In this document: positions 18,562 to 27,022 of the stretch, in pieces
How the letters are laid out: each line of letters begins with the position of its first letter
Position numbering within the stretch: position 1 is the stretch's first letter
DNA from: CAVPDE01 sp964580575
Lineage (GTDB): Bacteria > Desulfobacterota > DSM-4660 > Desulfatiglandales > HGW-15
NCBI GenBank assembly: GCA_964580575.1
Contig: CAZOLJ010000032.1
Coordinates: 1 to 47,711 of the forward strand
DNA length: 47,711 bases
Direction of reading: 5' to 3'
Position numbers and translations under genes: made by a program
The notes under the pieces: generated by a model
The model's input: only the letters and a program-made list of their open reading frames with translations
Told to the model about the DNA's origin: nothing
Database searches by the model: none

Positions 18562-19392
18562 TTGTCTGCAATTGATTCTATGAAGATCGAAGCGATAGGG
18601 AAAACGGACAAGGGTCTCAAACGCAAGATCAACGAAGACAGCTTCCTCGTGGATCCGGCTCTTGATCTTTACGTGGTGGCCGACGGAATGGGCGGCCACA
18701 AGGCTGGAGAAGTGGCGAGCCGGATGGTGGTGGACACCCTGTCCGACTACTGGCGGAAAGTGCACAGCGGGAGTTTTCCGCCCCTCCTGTCCCCGATCAA
18801 CCGGGAGATCTCTGACAACGCCAAGCATCTGATCAACTCCATTGTGTTGTGCAACATGCTGATCCATGAGGGCCAAAAGAAGCCCCAGTATCATCGCATG
18901 GGTTCCACGGTATCGGCTCTGCTTGTGGATAAGGATATCCTCTGGGTCGCCAATGTTGGCGACAGCCCGGTTTATCTTTTCGATCATGGCCGGCTGATCC
19001 AGGTCTCTGAGGAACACTCTGTGGAGGCGGAGCAAAAGAGCATCGGGTTGATCGGTCAATCCGAAGAAAGCAACCCCCTGATCAAGAATATCCTGACGAG
19101 GGTGCTCGGCCCGACTCAAGAAGTCAAGGTGTTCGTCAGCCCCATCCATCCCGAGGCGGGGGACCTTCTCCTCATGTGCACCGACGGACTCACGAACTTC
19201 GTCCCTCAACCCTCCATCAAGACGATTCTGGACGATTTTTCCATCTCCCTTGAAAGAAAAGCGGAGGTCTTGATCGACGAGGCCAATCGCGGAGGCGGAG
19301 GAGATAACATTACGGTCATCCTTTTGGACGTTAAAAAGGAAGGAGCGTGGGGCAAGCTCAAGCGAAAACTCAAATCCAGGAATGCGGGATGA
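18562..19392 (+). CDS. PP2C-type serine/threonine protein phosphatase
   Basis: 276 residues if TTG 18562 is used, with GGAGG only 3 bases before it; ATG at 18580 gives 270 and would leave the GGAGG 21 bases away. Mg2+/Mn2+-dependent PP2C fold: TDKGLKRKINEDSF, VVADGMGGHKAGEVAS (metal-binding Asp and Gly), MGSTVSALLV, VGDSPVYLF, LLMCTDGLTNF and GGGDNITVILL are all in place. Cytoplasmic, soluble. Such phosphatases usually oppose Hanks-type kinases; the only kinase fold in the window (3928-7041) looks catalytically dead, so the partner is probably elsewhere. Confidence 0.94.
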   Translation: MSAIDSMKIEAIGKTDKGLKRKINEDSFLVDPALDLYVVADGMGGHKAGEVASRMVVDTLSDYWRKVHSGSFPPLLSPINREISDNAKHLINSIVLCNMLIHEGQKKPQYHRMGSTVSALLVDKDILWVANVGDSPVYLFDHGRLIQVSEEHSVEAEQKSIGLIGQSEESNPLIKNILTRVLGPTQEVKVFVSPIHPEAGDLLLMCTDGLTNFVPQPSIKTILDDFSISLERKAEVLIDEANRGGGGDNITVILLDVKKEGAWGKLKRKLKSRNAG

Positions 19393-19428
19393 AACCGCCA
19401 TGCCTCAGCGCGTGAACGGCAAGCACCC

Positions 19429-20451
19429 ATGATGATCCTCGGCATTGACACCTCGTGCGATGACACGTCCGCAGGAGTGATGATGGACGGCAGCAGAGTG
19501 CTGTCCAGTGTCGTCCACTCGCAGGTGCAGCTTCATCACCCTTACGGCGGAGTCGTTCCTGAACTCGCTTCAAGAGAACACCTAGGAAAGATCAACACGG
19601 TCGTCGAACAGGCCCTGGATAAAGCCGGCATCAACCAAAAGGCTCTCGATGGTATCGCGGTCACCATAGGCCCAGGTCTGATCGGGTCCCTGCTGGTGGG
19701 TCTCTATTTTGCCAAAGCTTTCTCCTACGTTTTGAAAATCCCCTACGTCGGAATCAATCATCTCGAAGGGCACATCCTTTCCATTTTCCTGGAAGAGAGA
19801 ACTCCGTCTTTCCCTTTCGTCGTCCTCACCGTTTCAGGCGGCCACACCACCCTTTACCGCGTGGAGGGCATCGGTCGCTACACCCCCCTGGGCCAAACCT
19901 TGGACGATGCCGCAGGCGAAGCCTTTGACAAGGTCGCCAAGGTCCTTGGCCTGGGATATCCCGGTGGGGTGGCGATCGAAAATCTGGCCCGCTCCGGAAA
20001 CAAGGACCGGATCCGTTTCCCCAGGGCTTACCTGGGCCCTGATTCCCTGGATTTCAGCTTCAGCGGGCTCAAGACCGCCGTGGCGCTCTATGTCAAGAAA
20101 TGGCAAGAGAACGGGCGGAGAGAGGGATCCATGGCGGATATCGCCGCATCGTTTCAGGAAGCGGTGATCGACGTCCTTGCCGAAAAAATCATCACCGCCG
20201 CAGAGAGAACCAAGGTGAGTTCCATCGTGGTCGCCGGCGGAGTAGCGTGCAATCAGGCTCTGAGGGACCGGGTGAAGGATCTGGCCTCCCAGTGCGGAAT
20301 GGCCTTCTTCTACCCCCGGCCGGCCTATTGCACCGACAACGGCGCCATGATTGCTCTTGCGGGCTATCACAGGATTTCCAGGGGAGAGCGAGCGGAGTTG
20401 TCCCTGGATGCGAAGTCCAGATATCCCATAGAAGACATTCCCATCCTATGA
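19429..20451 (+). CDS. tsaD: tRNA N6-threonylcarbamoyladenosine transferase TsaD
   Basis: 340 residues, standard length. Catalytic subunit that transfers the threonylcarbamoyl group to A37 of tRNA. ASKHA fold with the metal-binding HxxxH in INHLEGHILS, the nucleotide loop SGGHTTLY, DDAAGEAFDK, and a late VVAGGVACNQALR and CTDNGAMIA. ATG 19429 or 19432 are both possible. The stop codon overlaps the rsmA ATG as ATGA. TsaE is encoded at 16071-16622. Confidence 0.97.
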   Translation: MMILGIDTSCDDTSAGVMMDGSRVLSSVVHSQVQLHHPYGGVVPELASREHLGKINTVVEQALDKAGINQKALDGIAVTIGPGLIGSLLVGLYFAKAFSYVLKIPYVGINHLEGHILSIFLEERTPSFPFVVLTVSGGHTTLYRVEGIGRYTPLGQTLDDAAGEAFDKVAKVLGLGYPGGVAIENLARSGNKDRIRFPRAYLGPDSLDFSFSGLKTAVALYVKKWQENGRREGSMADIAASFQEAVIDVLAEKIITAAERTKVSSIVVAGGVACNQALRDRVKDLASQCGMAFFYPRPAYCTDNGAMIALAGYHRISRGERAELSLDAKSRYPIEDIPIL

Positions 20452-21308
20452 ACAAGGCATCCTCTTCATTCAGGCGCTCCAGACCCTTCAGACCCAAGAA
20501 GAGCCTCGGCCAGCATTTCCTGAGAGACCCGCTCGTCATCGAACGGATCCTGGCCGGGGCCGAGTTCCGCATGAACTCAACGGTCTTGGAGATCGGATCC
20601 GGGTTGGGAGCTTTGACCTTCCCCCTCGCTTCCTGTGTTCAGCACGTGATCGCCGTTGAAAAAGATGGCACGCTTGTCGAGAAGCTCAGAGCCGGCCTGG
20701 CCCGCGAAGGGATCGGGAACGTCACGCTGATCCACGAAGACATTCTCAAGCTGGACCTGGCCCGGCTTTCGAAAGAAAAGATTGAAGTCATTGGGAACAT
20801 CCCGTACAATATTTCTTCCCCGCTCATTGAAAAGCTGATCCGCAACCGGGAGCATATTTCCAGAGCCATTCTGACCCTTCAGCACGAACTGGCCGCGAGA
20901 CTGACCGCCTCTCCGGGAAACAAGCAGTACGGCGCCTTGACGGTTCTCATCCAGTATCACGCTCACCTCTCACCGCTCCTTGAAGTCCCCAGGCAAGCCT
21001 TCTATCCGAAGCCGAAAGTCAGTTCCACTGTCGTGCTGTTTGAATTCTCAAGACCTTTTCCCAGAAGGGTGGATCCTGAAGACTTCTTCAGGAAGGTGGT
21101 TCGTGCGGCCTTCGCTCATCGACGGAAAACCCTCCTCAACTCCCTGAGAGGCACGTTCCCATCCTGGGATGTTCAGAACCTACTGAACGCCATGGAGCAG
21201 TGTGCCATAGACCCTCAAAGGAGAGCCGAAACCCTCGGCATGGACGATTTTTTCAACCTCAGCGAAGCTCTCGCCGCGTTTCTTGACAAGTCCTCCGTGC
21301 AGGAATAA
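20448..21308 (+). CDS. rsmA: 16S rRNA dimethyladenosine transferase RsmA (KsgA)
   Basis: 286 residues. SAM-dependent enzyme that dimethylates the two adjacent adenines A1518 and A1519 in helix 45 of 16S rRNA, a late step of small-subunit assembly. KSLGQHFLRDP at the start, the SAM motif VLEIGSGLGALT, and the catalytic NIPYNISSPL are visible, with the C-terminal helical domain (AFAHRRKTLLNSLRG). The start overlaps the tsaD stop by four bases, so translation is coupled. Basic N-terminal extension of about 20 residues (FRRSRPFRPKK) before the core. Confidence 0.97.
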   Translation: MNKASSSFRRSRPFRPKKSLGQHFLRDPLVIERILAGAEFRMNSTVLEIGSGLGALTFPLASCVQHVIAVEKDGTLVEKLRAGLAREGIGNVTLIHEDILKLDLARLSKEKIEVIGNIPYNISSPLIEKLIRNREHISRAILTLQHELAARLTASPGNKQYGALTVLIQYHAHLSPLLEVPRQAFYPKPKVSSTVVLFEFSRPFPRRVDPEDFFRKVVRAAFAHRRKTLLNSLRGTFPSWDVQNLLNAMEQCAIDPQRRAETLGMDDFFNLSEALAAFLDKSSVQE

Positions 21309-21388
21309 TATATCTGTTTTGCAAAACAGGCGTTCTGCAGGATGCTGGAAAAGCCCCTGCCTTGTCGGAGGATTCGGGCGGCGTCAAG

Positions 21389-22030
21389 ATGCACCAGTAT
21401 ATTGCCATCGAAGGGCCTCTGGGGGTCGGCAAGACGAGCCTTGCCAGAATGCTCGCGGAAAAACTGAACGGCCAGGCTCTGCTCGAGGATGTGGATGAGA
21501 ATCCCTTCCTCATTAATTTTTATAAGAACCCCAGGAAGTTCGCCTTTCAGACCCAGATTTTCTTTCTCCTCAGGCGATACCATCTGGCTTCAGATCTGGC
21601 TCAGATCGATCTCTTCAGCAGGGTTACCGTGGCGGACTTTCTTTTCGACAAGGACAGGATTTTTGCGCGAGTGAACCTGGAAGACAATGACTACTGGCTT
21701 TACGAGCAATTGTTCGGGATCCTCAAGAAGAGAATCCCTTTCCCTGACCTGGTTATTTTTCTTCAGGCAAAGACCGAAGCCCTGATGGAGCGGATCAGCA
21801 AAAGAAAAAGAAAATATGAGAAGGCCGTGAGTTTCAAGTATCTCGATCGGATCAACCAGGCTTTCAACCAGTTTTTCTTTCACTATGACGATTCTCCCCT
21901 GCTCGTGGTCAATGCCTCGGAGATCGATTTCGTTCATGTGCCGGAGGACTTCGAAGATCTGGTCGGACGCATTCTCACTATGAAATCAGGTGTCCAGTAC
22001 TATGTCCCTGTCAGTTCAAAGAAGGGCTGA
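21389..22030 (+). CDS. Deoxynucleoside kinase family protein
   Basis: 213 residues from ATG 21389, where the protein begins HQYIAIEGPLGVGKTSLA with the P-loop. The family (dNK/Dgk, thymidine-kinase-2-like) phosphorylates deoxynucleosides for dNTP salvage; FLFDKDRIFARVNL supplies the DR motif and ERISKRKRKYEK the Arg-rich lid. A TTG at 21362 would add 9 residues but has no ribosome site. This gene sits between rsmA and panC, an order seen in related deltaproteobacteria. Base specificity is not evident. Confidence 0.88.
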   Translation: MHQYIAIEGPLGVGKTSLARMLAEKLNGQALLEDVDENPFLINFYKNPRKFAFQTQIFFLLRRYHLASDLAQIDLFSRVTVADFLFDKDRIFARVNLEDNDYWLYEQLFGILKKRIPFPDLVIFLQAKTEALMERISKRKRKYEKAVSFKYLDRINQAFNQFFFHYDDSPLLVVNASEIDFVHVPEDFEDLVGRILTMKSGVQYYVPVSSKKG

Positions 22031-22053
22031 TCTGCTTGCCGAGGTTAAAGCGA

Positions 22054-22911
22054 ATGGAAGTCATTGAAAAAACGGATTTGATGCAGCAAAAGGCAGAAGA
22101 ACTGAGACTGGCCGGAAAGGTGCTCGGGTTCGTCCCCACGATGGGCTTCTTCCACGAGGGGCACCTTGAACTGATGAGAGTCGCAAGAAAGCACTGCGAC
22201 GTCGTGATGATCAGCATCTTTGTGAATCCCATGCAATTCGGTCCCAAAGAAGACCTGGCCGCATACCCCCGTGATCTGAAAGGAGACCTGGCCAAGGCGC
22301 AGCAGGTCGGTGTGGACATCGCTTTTGTTCCGGCCGTTGACCAGATGTACCCGGAGGGTTTTGAAAGCAGAGTGTCTGTCGAGAAGGTGACCAAGCATCT
22401 TTGCGGCCTCTCCAGACCGACCCATTTTGACGGGGTGACCACGATTGTTGCCAAGCTCTTCAACATCACAAAGCCTCACCTGGCGGTCTTCGGCCAAAAG
22501 GATTACCAGCAGCTCACGGTCATCAGCCGGATGGTCAAGGACCTGAACATGGACCTCCAGATTTTAGGTGTGCCTACGGTCCGAGAACCGGACGGCCTGG
22601 CCATGAGTTCCCGCAACAGTTACCTCAACAGCGAAGAAAGAAAGTCGGCCCTCTGTCTCAAGAAATCCATGGACCTTGCGCAGGGAATGGTGGGCAAGGG
22701 GGAGACTCGGTCGGCCACGATCATGAAAGCCATCGAGGAGTTGGTCCGAAGCCACCCCTACACACAGATCAACTACGTCAGTCTCTGCGATCCCGTTACC
22801 CTAGATGACGTGGATGCTCTAAGAGGGGAAACCTTGTTGGCCCTTGCCGTCAGAGTCGGAAAGACACGGCTCATAGACAACTGTGTGATTGGCAAGGGTG
22901 AGAAGCGATAG
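22054..22911 (+). CDS. panC: Pantothenate synthetase PanC
   Basis: 285 residues. Joins pantoate and beta-alanine with ATP to give pantothenate, precursor of CoA. Motifs: FVPTMGFFHEGHLELM (HIGH-like adenylation motif), SIFVNPMQFGPKEDLAAYPR, VFGQKDYQQL, and REPDGLAMSSRN. The ATG at 22054 has GAGG 9 bases upstream and gives the family length; a TTG at 22036 is less likely. AcpS in this window uses the CoA end product. Confidence 0.97.
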   Translation: MEVIEKTDLMQQKAEELRLAGKVLGFVPTMGFFHEGHLELMRVARKHCDVVMISIFVNPMQFGPKEDLAAYPRDLKGDLAKAQQVGVDIAFVPAVDQMYPEGFESRVSVEKVTKHLCGLSRPTHFDGVTTIVAKLFNITKPHLAVFGQKDYQQLTVISRMVKDLNMDLQILGVPTVREPDGLAMSSRNSYLNSEERKSALCLKKSMDLAQGMVGKGETRSATIMKAIEELVRSHPYTQINYVSLCDPVTLDDVDALRGETLLALAVRVGKTRLIDNCVIGKGEKR

Positions 22912-22939
22912 AGAATCTAATTTGAGAGAGGACAAGAAT

Positions 22940-24136
<1,197 letters not shown>

Positions 24137-24242
24137 TGAAATCCGCCCGTGGCGGATTTCATGCAACGTCCTGCCGCAGGCAGGACTCGTAGCTCCCGCA
24201 GAGCGGGAGCGTTATCTGAAATCGGATTCCATCCGATTTCAG
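24137..24242. repeat. Four consecutive perfect triloop hairpins between metK and ahcY
   Basis: Directly after the metK stop: 24137-24161 (11-bp stem, loop CGT), 24168-24186 (8 bp, loop GCA), 24192-24210 (8 bp, loop AGA) and 24216-24242 (12 bp, loop TCC). All stems are perfect and all loops are three bases; spacers are about 5 or 6 bases. The first and last stems share the word GAAATC. No T-run follows any of them. They could separate metK from ahcY expression, act as RNA-stability hairpins, or be a compound insertion of a palindromic repeat. Confidence 0.93.
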
Positions 24243-24264
24243 GGAGTCACTGAAAGGAACGACA

Positions 24265-25590
24265 ATGAACTGTGATATTCGCGACATCAAACTGGCTGAA
24301 AAAGGACGGTTGAGAATTGAGTGGGCCGGGATGAGCATGCCGGTCCTGAAGAAAATCAGGGAGCGGTTTGCAAAGGAAAAACCTCTTAAAGGGCTCAGAC
24401 TCTCTGCCTGCCTCCATGTGACCACGGAGACGGCCAGTCTGCTCAAAACCCTTAAGGCGGGTGGGGCTGAGGTCGTGGTCTGTGCCTCCAATCCTCTTTC
24501 CACCCAGGACGACGTAGCCGCCTCCCTGGTGGCCGATGACGGGATTCCTGCTTTTGCAATCAAAGGCGAGGACACGAGGACCTACTACGATCACATCCTC
24601 TCTGCTCTCAAGCACAGGCCGAACCTGACGATGGACGATGGAGCCGATCTGGTAGGTTCCCTCCATTTCATCGCCCTCGAAAAATATAAAGATCTCGACC
24701 AGGGAATCAGAGAGTGGGTTCTGAGCCTATCCAAGAAGGACAGGAAGGCTTTCTTGGCCGCAGTGATTGGAGGAACTGAGGAAACGACCACAGGCGTGAT
24801 CCGGCTTCGCAGCATGGAAAGAGACGGGGTGCTCAAGTTCCCCATCATTTCAGTGAACGACGCCGACACGAAACATCTTTTTGACAACCGCTACGGTACG
24901 GGCCAGAGCACTGTGGACGGGATCATCCGGGCGACAAACCGTCTCCTTGCGGGCTCCACCTTTGTGGTGAGCGGCTACGGCTGGTGCGGCAGGGGGGTGG
25001 CCGCTCGAGCCAAAGGGCACGGAGCCCACGTCGTCGTTTGCGAAGTGGATCCTCTGAAGGCCCTGGAAGCGGTGATGGATGGATATGCGGTGATGCCCAT
25101 CGCCAAGGTCGCCCCTGTCGGCGACATCTTCTGCACCCTAACGGGCGACATCAATGTCATCCGAAAAGAGCATTTCCTGAAGATGAAAGACGGGGCCATC
25201 GTCAGCAACTCAGGCCATTTCGATGTGGAACTGGAGTTGCCCGCCTTGAGAAAAGCTTCGGTGGCGCAAAGAATGATCCGGGACTTTGTGGAAGAGTTCA
25301 CGCTCAAGGACGGCCGCAGAATCTATGTTCTCGCAGAAGGCCGTCTCATCAATCTCGCTGCTGCCGAAGGGCACCCGTCGAGCGTCATGGACATGAGTTT
25401 TGCGAACCAGGCCCTGTCTGCAGAATACATGGCCAAAGAACACAAAAGCCTACAGAAGAAAGTCTATCCGGTGCCAGGACACATTGACCGGGAAATCGCA
25501 AGGCTCAAACTGGAGTCCATGAACGTGGAAATCGACACGCTCACAGCCGAGCAAGAGAAATACCTCACTTCCTGGGAAATGGGGACATGA
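24265..25590 (+). CDS. ahcY: S-adenosylhomocysteine hydrolase
   Basis: 441 residues. Splits SAH, the inhibitory product of SAM-dependent methylation, to adenosine and homocysteine, completing the cycle started by metK upstream. NAD-binding VVSGYGWCGRGVAARAKG, the substrate region GGTEETTTGVIRL, SNSGHFDVE, and HPSSVMDMSFANQAL are present. AAAGGAACGAC lies before the ATG. A heptad array and a strong terminator follow immediately. Confidence 0.97.
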   Translation: MNCDIRDIKLAEKGRLRIEWAGMSMPVLKKIRERFAKEKPLKGLRLSACLHVTTETASLLKTLKAGGAEVVVCASNPLSTQDDVAASLVADDGIPAFAIKGEDTRTYYDHILSALKHRPNLTMDDGADLVGSLHFIALEKYKDLDQGIREWVLSLSKKDRKAFLAAVIGGTEETTTGVIRLRSMERDGVLKFPIISVNDADTKHLFDNRYGTGQSTVDGIIRATNRLLAGSTFVVSGYGWCGRGVAARAKGHGAHVVVCEVDPLKALEAVMDGYAVMPIAKVAPVGDIFCTLTGDINVIRKEHFLKMKDGAIVSNSGHFDVELELPALRKASVAQRMIRDFVEEFTLKDGRRIYVLAEGRLINLAAAEGHPSSVMDMSFANQALSAEYMAKEHKSLQKKVYPVPGHIDREIARLKLESMNVEIDTLTAEQEKYLTSWEMGT

Positions 25591-25653
25591 GCACGGTACA
25601 CGGCGAAGGGTACACGGTCCACGGATCCCGCTTTGCGGGGTCCGTGTTTTTTT
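25591..25653 (+). terminator. Terminator after ahcY, preceded by heptad repeats
   Basis: The stem CACGGA-t-CCCGC (25620-25631) pairs with GCGGG-g-TCCGTG (25635-25646) across a TTT loop and is followed by seven T (25647-25653), a textbook Rho-independent terminator. Directly before it lie heptads GCACGGT, ACACGGC, GAAGGGT, ACACGGT (25591-25618), so the terminator seems built from the last unit of a periodic array. Confidence 0.85.
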
Positions 25654-25683
25654 CATGCGTTCTTTCCTTCGCCTGTCCTGTCG

Positions 25684-25789
25684 CAGAACCTGAGCATAGC
25701 CGAAGGGAGCTTAGTCGAAGGATGTTTTCGTGGTGAGCTTTTAGGTTTTTATTCTGTATTCTCTTTTTGTGCTTTTCAGCTTTACGCAC
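25684..25789. repeat. Degenerate dispersed repeats in the ahcY - Qng1 gap
   Basis: GAACCTGAGCATAGCC and GCTTAGTCGAAGGATG (about 25687-25722) resemble the widespread CCTGAGC...GTCGAAGG palindromic repeat. The stretch ATTCTGTATTCTCTTTTT at about 25750 is shared with the leader of acpS. No gene is seen here. Confidence 0.5.
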
Positions 25790-26764
25790 TTAGTAAAACG
25801 TGCTTACTGTTCTGTGATAGGGCTTTGCCCTGAATTGATCGTCCTGCCCCAGGTTCCACAGAAGCCCATCGATCTCGCTAGCATGGACATTTTTTCCGAG
25901 ACGCTTCACCGCCTGACGGATTAGCTCCACAGCCCAGATCGTGTTGGCCCGGATCTCGACCTCTTCTTCGCTCCCCGGATCGAGGTGCATCATGCGGTCC
26001 ACTTTCTCCGCGAGGCCAGGAGCGTATTCGAGCATCCCAACATGGCGAAGCACTTGGGGCAGCTTGTAATCAGCAAAGGCCGTGAGTTCCTTTATGTCCC
26101 TGAAACTCGCCAGCCCTTTTCCCCCTAACGCTCCATGAAGGTCAGAGGCAAACAGCTGGGCCCTTTTGTAAAAGAAGACTTCCTGACCGTGATACGTCGC
26201 CTGGTCGCGGAAGGAGGGAAAATCGGATGCAACCCTTTTCACCAGGTTGATTGCTGAGCCTTCCGCAGCTGCCACCAATTCTGAAGCTCGTCCATTGTAT
26301 TTATCCAGGAGCACCCTGCCCGTTTCCTTCAAGTTCCGGAGGCGTTCTTCCACGAGCTGCAAAACGCCTGTTCCCCTGATCACATCCCTGACTTGCTTCA
26401 GGCTGAGGGAGGCCAGAGAGGAAGCGTCGGTGAGGGGAATGCCTGACTCAAGCGCCCTTTTGAGCGAGACAGCCAGACCATAGTATCCCGAATAGGTTTT
26501 CCCTTCATACGAGATTTCCCATTTCTCGTGCCCGGGAGGAGGCCAGAAACAGAAATTGACGGTGTCCACCGCGAGAAGATAGGCGGTCGTCTCCTCCTCC
26601 TTTCCTTTGAAGTGATGTTCCGCATCCCACGCAGGTGCAGGAATACCGTCCTCCGCCAGTTCCTGACTGAATTTCTCCAGCGCCTCGTGGTTGATCCGAA
26701 CCTGGCGGCTGCTTTCCGCCACGGTTTTCGATGTTCTCAGAACGTTGAGCATACCAAGCCTCAT
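25790..26764 (-). CDS. Queuosine-salvage protein, DUF2419 / Qng1 family
   Basis: 324 residues from ATG 26764, which has AGGGAG about 8 bases upstream; ATG at 26794 has no ribosome site. The segments VLRTSKTVAESSRQVRIN, AVDTVNFCFWPP, YYGLAVSLKRALE, FYKRAQLFASDL, FADYKLPQVLRHVG and ANTIWAVELIR match the family first described as potential queuosine-salvage proteins. Characterised members (human QNG1, Sphaerobacter Qng1) hydrolyse queuosine 5'-monophosphate to free queuine. The family is mainly eukaryotic with scattered bacterial members. It is divergent from the ABC importer at 27023. No queG or tgt is nearby, so its role here is inferred from family only. Confidence 0.85.
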   Translation of the reverse strand: MRLGMLNVLRTSKTVAESSRQVRINHEALEKFSQELAEDGIPAPAWDAEHHFKGKEEETTAYLLAVDTVNFCFWPPPGHEKWEISYEGKTYSGYYGLAVSLKRALESGIPLTDASSLASLSLKQVRDVIRGTGVLQLVEERLRNLKETGRVLLDKYNGRASELVAAAEGSAINLVKRVASDFPSFRDQATYHGQEVFFYKRAQLFASDLHGALGGKGLASFRDIKELTAFADYKLPQVLRHVGMLEYAPGLAEKVDRMMHLDPGSEEEVEIRANTIWAVELIRQAVKRLGKNVHASEIDGLLWNLGQDDQFRAKPYHRTVSTFY

Positions 26765-26830
26765 ATCACAACTCCCTGACTTTACCAATTGCATGATTTC
26801 AATTTTCTGCTAGACTGGGAACCAAAGCTC

Positions 26831-26994
26831 GTTGACCGTTGTCCGTTGTCAGTTATCCGTTCACTGGTGGCACGGACAAGCTCCGCTTGTCCACGATGCG
26901 CCAGGTTGCAGGTAGCGTGTAGTCCGTGATCAGTTGTCAGTCGTCCATTGTCTTTTGTTTTTCCAACTTGTCACTCGTTACTTGTCACTTGTAA
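26831..26994. repeat. Heptad arrays and a triloop hairpin between Qng1 and the ABC operon
   Basis: Three 7-base arrays: GTTGACC, GTTGTCC, GTTGTCA, GTTATCC, GTTCACT (26831-26865); GTCCGTG, ATCAGTT, GTCAGTC, GTCCATT (26922-26949); CTTGTCA, CTCGTTA, CTTGTCA, CTTGTAA (26967-26994). Between the first two lies a perfect hairpin GGACAAGC-TCC-GCTTGTCC (26874-26892) with a three-base loop. Confidence 0.85.
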
Positions 26995-27006
26995 CTGGAT
27001 TCCACA

Positions 27007-27022
27007 ACTTTAGGCACTTCTT
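27007..27022 (+). repeat. Shared leader in front of the substrate-binding protein gene
   Basis: ACTTTAGGCACTTCTT ends directly at the ATG 27023. It is the same sequence as before acpS and nearly the same as before dppB-like 29313. It carries only a weak AGG as possible ribosome site. Confidence 0.8.

Noticed and set aside
18034..19401. 455-codon open frame on the minus strand
   Set aside because: Shadow of the ComEA-like and PP2C genes, which have clear motifs on the + strand.
22912..22939. SAM riboswitch upstream of metK
   Set aside because: The gap is only 28 bases, too short for any known SAM riboswitch.
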